DNA from: Symbiodinium natans
Taxonomy: Eukaryota; Sar; Dinophyceae; Suessiales; Symbiodiniaceae
Length of the DNA: 64,000 nucleotides
NCBI GenBank assembly: GCA_905221605.1
Contig: CAJNDS010002451.1
Span: forward strand, 235,001-299,000
Direction of reading: 5' to 3'
The position numbers and the translations under genes are program-made. How positions within the stretch are numbered: the stretch's first letter is position 1; each line of letters opens with the position of its first letter. Positions 57,466 to 64,000 of the stretch are shown in pieces. The notes below the pieces were generated by a model. That model worked only from the letters and a program-made list of their open reading frames with translations, searched no databases and was not told the origin of the DNA.

Positions 57466-57467
57466 TG

Positions 57468-57557
57468 GGTTCCCTGGAGGAGCACCTCGGCTTCGATGCT
57501 GAGAGCGCTCTGACCTCGATCATGTCTGCGCTGCGAAGACCGAAGGCCAGGGTTTAG
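57468..57557 (+). CDS. exon-like fragment
   Basis: The frame GSLEEHLGFDAESALTSIMS then ALRRPKARV runs to the TAG of TTTAGGG. Only about 80 bp of unique DNA lies between CCCTAAA (left) and TTTAGGG (right). Helical, very protein-like. No family recognised. Confidence 0.45.
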   Translation, partial: GSLEEHLGFDAESALTSIMSALRRPKARV

Positions 57558-58255
57558 GGTTTAGGGTTTAGGGTTTAGGGCTTAGGGTTTAGGGCTTGGG
57601 GTTTAGGGTTTAGGGTTTAGGGTTTTGGGTTTTGGGTTTTGGGTTTTAGGGTTGAGGGTTTTGGGTTTTAGGGTTGAGGGTTTAGGGTTTTGGGGTTGAG
57701 GGTTTTGGGGTTTTGGAGTTGGGGTTTGGGGGTTTTGGGGCTTAGGGTTTGAGGGTTTCGGGGTTTTGGGGCTCTGGGTTTTTGGGGGTTTGGGGTTCTG
57801 GAGTTTTGGGGTTCTGGGGTTTTGGGGTTCTTGCGTTTTGGGGTTTATGATTTCTGCTTCAAGGCGCGGAGGGTTCAGGGTTTTAGGACTTATAGGATTT
57901 AGGGCTTATAGGTCATAGGGTTTGGGGTTGAGGGCTTGGGGTTCAGGGTTTGGAGTTCCTTTAGGGCTTTGGATTAGGGTCTTGGGGTTTTTGGGTTTTA
58001 GATGTTAAGGGTTTAGGGGTTTTGGGGTTCTAGGGTTGAGGGTTTAGGGTTCAAGGGTCTTGGGGTTCTAGGGTTTTAATTGTAGGGGTTGGGGTTTAAG
58101 GGTTTTGGGGTCCTGGGGTATTAGGGGTTGAGGGTTTCGGGGTTTGGGGGTTTAAGGGTTTTGGGGTTCTACCGGGTTTTAGGGGTTGAGGGTTTAAGTG
58201 TTTTGGGGTTCTAGGGTTTTTGGGGGTTGGGGTTCAGGGAGGCTTTGGAAGGTTG
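57549..58255 (+). repeat. TTTAGGG decaying into TTTTGGGG words
   Basis: Canonical units to 57625, then 600 bp of degenerate TTTTGGG, TTTTGGGG, TTTGGGG and TTGAGGG words. The most eroded long tract of the window. Confidence 0.85.
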
Positions 58256-58324
58256 GCGCTGTGTCATGGCTGAAGATTTTGTGTGTCACTGTGGTTTGCG
58301 CCTTGTACTAACAGTGCATGGATC

Positions 58325-58395
58325 ACCCTAAACCCTAAACCCTAAACCCAAAACCTAAACCCTAAACCCTAAACCCTAAACCCTAAACCCCTATC
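58325..58395 (-). repeat. CCCTAAA array abutting a half MITE
   Basis: About nine units whose right end directly joins the family 1 half element (CCCCTATCAAGGACTG). Confidence 0.9.
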
Positions 58396-58434
58396 AAGGA
58401 CTGTTAGCATAAGGGGGAACATCCCAAATTGAGG
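58395..58434 (-). mobile_element. half copy, MITE-like family 1
   Basis: TATCAAGGACTGTTAGCATA then AGGGGGAACATCCCAA: the right half of the element, broken at the centre of the palindrome exactly where the CCCTAAA array begins. Confidence 0.75.
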
Positions 58435-58906
58435 CCGAGAATGTGTAATAGGTCTTGGGGCCTTACAGGTTTCGGCGGAAGGGGGGGGATGCAGGCGGCA
58501 ACGAAAGAAGGAATGATGAGAAAAGAGGCAAGAAGGGTTTAGGGTTTAGGGTTTAGGGTTTAGGGTTTAGGGCTTGAGGTTAATTTACGAGGTGCATAGA
58601 CATCATGACCATCATGCTGTGTTCATCTCATGCTTTAGGTTCCGGCAAGGCCCACAAATAACGCAGCTGCGCAGGCGCCGTAATCCAGTGTGCTGTTGTG
58701 GCCCTTCATATTCTGGGAGTGGGTGTATAGGACTGCCTTCTTAGCAAAGACGTTGATGACGGCGTTCGCTTTCTCGATAGTAGGGTATAGTGCTGTTACC
58801 GTGAGCCGCCTGGACTGAAGCAACGGTGCGAAGGTGCTCTCATGTGGGAAACTCGTGCATGGGGTACGAACACACGAACGAAAGTCAAAAGCCTTGCTTG
58901 GAGGTT
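58435..58906. other. unique spacer with TTTAGGG patch
   Basis: TTTAGGG at 58533-58575. The rest is unique; a minus-strand frame at 58635-58823 has fair texture but no other support. Confidence 0.45.
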
Positions 58907-59093
58907 CATGGTACTTGTTAGCAAATTATAGCTGTACTATCACTGTACTTACAACCATATCAGGGTACTTAAGGGGCTTAACCCTAAACCCTAAACCCTA
59001 AGCCCTAAACCCTAAACCCTAAACCCTGAACCCTGAACCCTGAACCCTAAACCAGCTTATAAGTGGGTTGTAAGTACAGTCATAACCAAGTAT
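58907..59093. mobile_element. family 2 MITE-like element split by CCCTAAA
   Basis: The left half begins CTTGGAGGTTCATGGTACTT and continues AATTATAGCTGTAC to TTAAGGGGCTTA. Then about nine telomere-like units (58980-59053), then the right half (AGCTTATAAGTGGGTTGTAA, GTACAGTCATAACCAAG). The repeats sit at the turn of the palindrome. The right terminal inverted repeat is eroded. Confidence 0.75.
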
Positions 59094-59120
59094 GGCCTTA
59101 GAGCTTGTAGTTGCTCACCG

Positions 59121-59216
59121 GAGGCTCCTTCCAACGAGCTGATGAAAACCATGCGGCAGATGGAGCAAGAGCTGCAAGGCTTAATAGTAGTTCAGGGTTC
59201 AGGGTTTAGGGTTTAG
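59121..59216 (+). CDS. exon-like fragment
   Basis: After TTGCTCACCGGAG the frame reads APSNELMKTMRQMEQELQGL, strongly coiled-coil-like, then enters TTCAGGG/TTTAGGG repeats and stops at TAG. Short, but the heptad-like texture is good. No family recognised. Confidence 0.4.
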   Translation, partial: EAPSNELMKTMRQMEQELQGLIVVQGSGFRV

Positions 59217-59781
59217 GGTTTAGGGTTTAGGGTGTAGGGTTTAGGGTTTAGTTCAGATATGTGTATGATCCTTGTGACGGGCATTTCCCAAAAATGGGTA
59301 CACCATACCCCAAAATGCTCTAGTCCTTCTGGCAGGAACCCCCCCCAAAAGGGTACCCCCATTCTGGGTCTGAATTAAGGAGATTAACGAGTGATACATG
59401 AACCTTCCCCCTTTGCCCCTCCCCAACAAACACAATCTCTGCTTGGGCCCCTAACAGTGACAGTGATGGCCAGCAAAGTCGTCGCAGAAGGACTTGCACG
59501 CAAAGCCAAAAAAGACTAAGACGATACACCAGAAGAATGTTGAACACACAAACACACCCTCATAAACCCTATACCCAAAACCCCAAGAACCTTTAGGGTT
59601 TAGGACTATAGTGCAACAGTGTGTGATGGAAAGCAACCCACCAGCACAAAGTTTCTTTGCCCCGTGGCCTGCGCCTCACGCCGTTAACGCACGGGCTGCT
59701 TCTTTCGTTGCTGTCATCACCAACTTTCCATGTACCTACCATGAGCACTCTGATTCCTGCAGGCCCTACCCATAGCCATGA
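59217..59781. other. TTTAGGG patch and unique island
   Basis: TTTAGGG units to 59250, then about 500 bp unique. Minus-strand frames (59253-59435, 59320-59547) are open, one with a hydrophobic segment (IVLVFFGFACKSFC), but there are no splice or family clues. Confidence 0.4.
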
Positions 59782-59940
59782 CTTGGGATGTTCTCCCGTT
59801 TTCTAACAGTCCTAAATAGGGATTGTAGTACCCCTTACCCCTCAACCCTAAACCCTCAACCCTGTTAGTACAAGGGGAACGCCCTAACCCCCATTAGTCC
59901 TTCTTTTAAGGACTGCTAGCATAAAGGGGAACATCACAAG
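59782..59940. mobile_element. complete family 1 MITE-like element with TSD
   Basis: Ends CTTGGGATG and CATCACAAG, flanked by a perfect 6 bp duplication CCATGA (59776-59781 and 59941-59946). The interior holds the family words AACAGTCCTAAATAGGGAT and AAGGACTGCTAGCATA, with four telomere-like units (59837-59867) and a second TGTTAGTACAAGGGGAAC between them. Confidence 0.8.
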
Positions 59941-59946
59941 CCATGA

Positions 59947-60160
59947 CCCGTCCGGTCCTATCCCTACACACCGCACCTCTGAACCTTAGCACTGTGAACT
60001 CTCAAGCATTAAACCCGGCAGAGTCACCATCCTCAACCCTAACCTAAACCCTGAACCCTGAACCTTGAACCCTGAACCCTGAACCCTGAACCCTGCACCC
60101 TAAACCCTGAACCCTGAACCCTGAACCCTAAATCCTAAACCCTAAACCCTAAACCCTAAA
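59947..60160 (-). repeat. short unique DNA then CCCTGAA array
   Basis: Unique to 60030, then about seventeen CCCTGAA/CCCTAAA units. Confidence 0.9.
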
Positions 60161-60257
60161 GAGCGTGGTGAGGCTGCCACGCCTCCCTCCGAGCATCGCC
60201 GCGCAGCTCTGTTCCGTCGCGGTGTTGGGCCTTCCTGGCCCTGCCCTCTGGGGGGGT
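60161..60257 (+). CDS. exon-like fragment
   Basis: The frame ERGEAATPPSEHRRAALFRR then GVGPSWPCPLGG; another + frame is also open. CCCTAAA on the left (edge CCCTAAAG), GGTCAG/GGTTTAGGG on the right. Modest support. Confidence 0.3.
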
Positions 60258-60312
60258 CAGGGTTTAGGGTTCAGGGTTCAGGGTTCAGGGTTTAGGGTTT
60301 AGGGTTTAGGGT

Positions 60313-60344
<32 letters not shown>

Positions 60345-60420
60345 GGCTTCAGGGTATAGGGTTTGGGGTCTAGGGTTTAGAGTTTTGGTTCTTAAGGTGT
60401 GGGGACTAGGATTCATGGCC
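60258..60420 (+). repeat. TTCAGGG, TTTAGGG, TTGAGGG blocks
   Basis: Three small homogeneous blocks in sequence, then a short degenerate region before the CCCCAAA array. Confidence 0.9.
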
Positions 60421-60640
60421 CCAAACCCCAAACCCCAAACCCCAAACCCCAAACCCCAAACCCCAAACCCCAAACCCCAAACCCCAAACCCCAAACCCCA
60501 AACCCCAAACCCCAAAACCCCAAACCCCAAACCCCAAACCCCAAACCCCAAACCCCAAACCCCAAACCCCAAACCCCAAACCCCAAACCCCAAACCCCAA
60601 ACCCCAAACCCTAAACCTCAAACCCCAAACCCTAAACCCG
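60421..60640 (-). repeat. CCCCAAA array, highly uniform
   Basis: About twenty-seven CCCCAAA units to 60610 with one extra A near 60517, then mixed units. All six-frame ORFs here (Pro-Lys-Pro-Gln or Gly-Val-Trp repeats) are translation artefacts. Confidence 0.97.
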
Positions 60641-60876
60641 AAATTCCCTAAGGGCCTTTTTTTCAGAGACCGCCAAGGTCTCCAGCTGGCCGTGGCGGCA
60701 ACCCGGCGCCTGGCAAAGCAGGACTGGGTTTTGGGGCCTTTAGGGCCTTTCGGTTTTTTAGGGTTTTCAGCTGTATGCCCAAGCGTTCATTTCATGCCGA
60801 CGACGTGACGACGTACGAGACCTAGGACTAGCAACGCGAGCATGCTAGACAACAGTTGCTGTTGGAACCTCTTTGA

Positions 60877-61164
60877 AGCTCGCTGGACTTTACTGCCGGT
60901 AGGAGCACACGACAGTGTTGCGTTGTGCTTATCCAGCTTTCACGTTGGTGGTTTTCTACGTTTGCATTTGGATACGCAGTGTTTCTGAACTATTTCATTT
61001 CCGGTTGTTTATTGTCAAAACATTTTCCTGGAATCTTGGGTTGCACATTGACTCTGGTGGTCTCCGTACTGCATCTGTTGGGACTCATGTTCGTTACCGC
61101 TGTGGGTTTCTTGATTGAAATAGCATCGTTAGAGCCCTATGGCTTGTATTACAAGAACACATGA
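60877..61164 (+). CDS. possible membrane-protein fragment
   Basis: The frame is open from 60877, without an ATG before residue Met in the second membrane segment. About 95 codons ending TGA at 61162. Two hydrophobic stretches: WWFSTFAFGYAVFLNYFISG, and LTLVVSVLHLLGLMFVTAVG. The tail is SLEPYGLYYKNT. Lies in a unique 650 bp island. A second + frame is partly open. Could be the last exon of a polytopic membrane protein; no family recognised. Confidence 0.35.
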   Translation, partial: SSLDFTAGRSTRQCCVVLIQLSRWWFSTFAFGYAVFLNYFISGCLLSKHFPGILGCTLTLVVSVLHLLGLMFVTAVGFLIEIASLEPYGLYYKNT

Positions 61165-61350
61165 CTCAGGGCTTTCTTTTTTGCACAAGCCGCTGCAGTC
61201 CCTCAGAGGCCTCTTCTTTGGATGAGAAGACGATGGCCACTGCCTTGCCCATCGGCGGCAATCTCGCCCACAGCCTCTGAGGGTGCCCAAAAAGATGAGT
61301 ACGCCCCAACCCCTAATCCCTGTAATGCCCCTAGGTGCTCTACGTAGAAA
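61165..61350. other. unique spacer
   Basis: Unique DNA after the putative membrane fragment; no feature seen. Confidence 0.5.
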
Positions 61351-61497
61351 GAACCCTAAACCCTAAACCCTAAACCCTAAACCCTAAACCCTAAACCCTA
61401 AACCCTAAACCCTAAACCCTAAACCCTAAACCCTAAACCCTAAACCCTAAACCCTAAACCCTAAACCCTCAACCCTAAACCCTAATCCCTAAACCCA
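61351..61497 (-). repeat. CCCTAAA array
   Basis: About twenty units, mostly perfect. Confidence 0.97.
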
Positions 61498-61629
61498 CCT
61501 TCTTACGTGGAAAACTTTTCCTAGACCAACCTTTAAGAGCCAAGAACCTATTCAGCAGGTTCTGGCTAGAAAGCCCATCTAAGATGTTTCGGCGTGCACT
61601 TCAAGGAGCTACAACCCCAAACCCGGCTT

Positions 61630-61669
61630 GGGGTTTAGGGTTTAGGGTTTAGGGTTTAGGGTTTAGGGT

Positions 61670-61715
<46 letters not shown>

Positions 61716-61770
61716 GTTTTAGGGTTTTGGGTTTGTTTTTTAGGGTTTAGGGTGTAGGGTTTAGGGTTTT
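61630..61770 (+). repeat. TTTAGGG then TTGAGGG blocks
   Basis: Five TTTAGGG followed by about eight pure TTGAGGG, then degenerate units. The 130 bp between the arrays (61498-61629) is unique without a clear frame. Confidence 0.95.
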
Positions 61771-62119
61771 GACACTCGGGCGCGAGTCTGGAGGAGGAAG
61801 GCAGACTCCCCAATACCACGGAGGCTGCACTCGGCGCGAGATTTCGGCGGAGTATAGGGGTCGGAAAAAGTTCTAATAGGGTTTAGGGTTTAGGGTTTAG
61901 GGCTCAGGGTTTAGTATTGGTTTAGTATTCCCGTATACAGACTCGGTAGGTCCTTGCGACATTTTATATGTTCCCTTATTGGGTTTAAGAGGGTCATCTT
62001 CAGGAATAGTTTTGAGAGGGTTTGAAGAGCCATCCTCGTATGATTGTACTATATTAGCAGGCTTTGGGCGTAGCCGGCATAGCTTTAGGATGCCCGGCCT
62101 CTTTTGATCTTGAGCAGAC
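61771..62119. other. unique spacer
   Basis: Contains a TTTAGGG patch at 61877-61918. A minus-strand frame (61897-62121) reads in part RPGILKLCRLRPKPANIVQS but lacks other support. Confidence 0.4.
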
Positions 62120-62398
62120 ACCCTAAACCCTAAACCCTAAACCCTAAACCCTAAACCCTAAACCCTAAACCCTAAACCCTAAACCCTAAACCCTAAACCC
62201 TAAACCCTAAACCCTAAACCCTAAACCCTAAACCCTAAAACCTAAACACTAAACCCTAAACCCTAAACCCTAAACCCTAAACCCTAAACCCTAAACCCTA
62301 AACCCTAAACCCTAAACCTAAACCCTAAACCCTAAGCCCTAAACCCTGACCCCTGAACCCTGAACCCTGAACCCTAAACCCTAAACCCTAAACCCCCA
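62120..62398 (-). repeat. CCCTAAA array
   Basis: About thirty-nine units with a few single-base irregularities near 62240 and 62318, ending in CCCTGAA. Confidence 0.97.
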
Positions 62399-62700
62399 AC
62401 ACCTCTACCTAGCCTAGCCCTGCAAGTCCTTCCCCGTGATACTAGGGCGTGTGTGTAGCACGAGATACTTGGGCGTGTGTAGCACGAGTAGGAAGCGATT
62501 GCCCCAACCAAAGCGATCAACGGACTGAACCTTTAAGGGGTTTAGAGTTTAGGGTTGAGGGTTTAGGGTTTAGGGTCGTCGATGGTTTACACCTGCAGAG
62601 CGGAGCCCGAAGTCCTCAGAACCCCAAGCCCAAAACTTCGAGAAGACCCTAAACCCCTACTCCCGACACCCCAAACCCCAATCCCCAAACCCGCAACCCC
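62399..62700. other. unique spacer with small direct repeat
   Basis: GGGCGTGTGTAGCACGAG occurs at about 62446-62463 (with an extra GT) and 62472-62489. TTTAGGG words near 62545-62575. No gene. Confidence 0.5.
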
Positions 62701-62816
62701 AAACCCTAAACCCTAAACCGAAACCCTAAACCCGAAGCCCTAAACCCTAAACCCTAAACCCTAAACCCTAAACCCTAAACCCTAAACCCTAAACCCTAAA
62801 CCCTAAACCCTAAACC
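62700..62816 (-). repeat. CCCTAAA array
   Basis: About fifteen units after a few variants. Confidence 0.95.
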
Positions 62817-62867
62817 TCTACAGGCCCTCTAAAAAGGCCCCGGAAGCCCTTGCAAGCCCTCCTCAGG

Positions 62868-62951
62868 CTCGGCGCTGCCCGGGTGCGCAGCGCCGCGCGG
62901 CGCGCGGCGCCGCTGCCGCAGGCGGTGGAGGCTTTTGAGGCCGAGGTTTAG
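62868..62951 (+). CDS. exon-like fragment with both splice edges
   Basis: The left edge GCCCTCCTCAG/G is a good acceptor; the right edge GAG/GTTTAGGG gives a GT donor. The frame reads LGAARVRSAARRAAPLPQAV then EAFEAEV. Very GC-rich (GCGCGCGG). CCCTAAA on the left, TTTAGGG on the right. Confidence 0.4.
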   Translation, partial: LGAARVRSAARRAAPLPQAVEAFEAEV

Positions 62952-63480
62952 GGTTTAGGGTTTAGGGTTTAGGGTTTTGGGTTTTGGGTTTTGGGTTTTG
63001 AGTTTGAGGGTTTAGGGGTTCGTCTGGGGGGTTTGGGGTTTCAGGGCTCTAGGGTTTAGGGTTTAGTGCTTCGTCTTTGGGGGTTTTGGAAGTTTGGGGT
63101 TTGAGGTTTTGGGTCTTTTGGGGCTTGAGGCTAAATTTCAGGGGTTTTGCACGGGTTTTGGAGTACTTACTATACTTCAATACTTTTTCTGGTTCTGGGT
63201 TCCGAGTATAACTACCTGGCCCTAAAAAACATATGAAATATGAAACAGTGTTTATATTGCTGTTATTGGTGAGTGTATATAAGGTTCCTTTTTAATATTG
63301 GTGAGTGTATATATATATATATATATATGTATCCTGGGTCTTGGAGTACTATACTTTAATACTTTGCTGGTTCTGGGTTCCAAAGAGTGCATACTTTTTC
63401 CTCCAGGGTCTACTCCAAAGTAGGGTTTAGGGGTTTAGGGTTTAGGGTATAGGGTTTAGGGTTTAGGGCTTGGCAGATTT
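62946..63480. other. TTTAGGG/TTTTGGG patch and AT-rich spacer
   Basis: TTTAGGG and four TTTTGGG units to 63002, then degenerate words. The phrases TACTATACTT.AATACTTT.CTGGTTCTGGGTTCC (63167-63204, 63348-63382) and TATTGGTGAGTGTATATA (63260-63280, 63297-63315) are each duplicated. (TA)n at 63308-63329, then TTTAGGG at 63423-63470. Confidence 0.6.
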
Positions 63481-63705
63481 TGTTCGGCCTGCTGCGCGCG
63501 ACATCTTAAACGGCCTAGAGCAACCTTATATCAGCTGAGCGGGCCCGTCGTGATGTTTGGTACCTGTCCCTTGGATCTACTTGGCTCATGATCAGGCACA
63601 CTGAGGGTTGCAAGGCCCATGGCCCACATTAAAACCCTAAACCCTAAACGGAAACCCTAAACCCTAAACAGTGGCAAAACTAGCTGTCATCATGTGGGCC
63701 GTCCT

Positions 63706-63785
63706 CGAACTTGGCTCCCTTTTTGGGGAAAATATTGGCACCCAAAAAGGGCGCCTTCATCTAGAGAACTGCCCACGTAGGGTGT
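63706..63785 (+). mobile_element. MITE-like element, family 4
   Basis: GGCTCCCTTTTTGGGGAAAA at the left, GCACCCAAAAAGGGCGCC inside, CTAGAGAACTGCCCACG at the right, parallel to 42585-42690. Confidence 0.6.
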
Positions 63786-64000
63786 GGTGCCTTTGCTTCA
63801 TCGCTTTCTGCTGGGATAAGAAACCCTCTCTAGGGGCAAGAGTAGTCTGAGTTTACTTCCAAGCCCTAAGTTTGAGGGTTGCAGCGCAGGACCTTCAAAT
63901 GACAGCCCAAGCATGGACTGCATAGGCACCATGGGCCCTCAGGGCCTTAGGTGTTTTCCTGTCCTCCTACTGCCTGTGGCTTTCTCCTGTGGCCAAGCCC
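63786..64000. other. unique sequence to window end
   Basis: No repeat array or convincing frame; runs off the window. Confidence 0.5.

Noticed and set aside
60306-60651. Pro-Lys-Pro-Gln-Thr and Gly-Val-Trp repeat proteins
   Set aside because: Heptamer repeats read in three frames give 7-residue periodic peptides; the CCCCAAA array explains all of them.
1700-62400. CRISPR array
   Set aside because: Tandem heptamers without unique spacers in eukaryotic DNA.

Overview
The window is eukaryotic nuclear DNA, most likely from a dinoflagellate (Symbiodiniaceae-like), though another alveolate cannot be excluded. Evidence for this: (i) plant/dinoflagellate-type telomeric heptamers (TTTAGGG/CCCTAAA) and their variants fill a large share of the 64 kb in both orientations; (ii) an 11-base match to the 3' end of the dinoflagellate spliced leader lies in both long terminal repeats of a retroelement; (iii) there are no bacterial-style operons, and coding sequence outside mobile elements occurs as short exon-sized pieces, some with eukaryotic splice signals. 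A run of exactly 100 N shows a scaffolded assembly.

Layout. 1-2749: telomere-like tracts, a large CCCTAGA array, and one copy of a ~0.5 kb duplicated segment. 2750-7020: a decayed non-LTR (LINE-like) retroelement with an OTU-like protease module and a C-terminal CCHC motif; its reverse transcriptase core is missing. 7021-47143: a mosaic of interstitial telomere-like arrays, locally homogenised into different variants (CCGTAAA, CCCTTAA, CCCTAAG, CCCCAAAA, CCCTAAAA, CCCTATAAA and others). Between the arrays lie short unique fragments of 70-300 bp, many with one open frame that reads like protein, on the + strand in nearly every case I noticed. The mosaic also holds several families of small palindromic (MITE-like) elements, a 1.4 kb nested palindrome near 20.6 kb, microsatellites, and the second copy of the duplication at 32.7 kb. 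47149-55975: a complete LTR retroelement with identical 287 bp LTRs, a CCCTA target duplication, a half-tRNA-iMet primer site and a polypurine tract. Its interior holds three long, partly overlapping ORFs (1081, 1085 and 470 codons) encoding six CCCH zinc fingers plus WW-like, S1-like and SAM-like modules; no protease, integrase or reverse transcriptase is visible. 55976-64000: the mosaic resumes, with a 190 bp pure CCCCAAA array and a few exon-like pieces.

How it fits together. The only long intact genes belong to the LTR element, which looks young and non-autonomous, needing polymerase from elsewhere. The surrounding fragments fit either exons of host genes whose introns have filled with telomere-like repeats, or gene debris joined through telomere-like junctions; the sequence alone does not decide. 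Coding calls on the short fragments were made by eye and carry low to moderate confidence.
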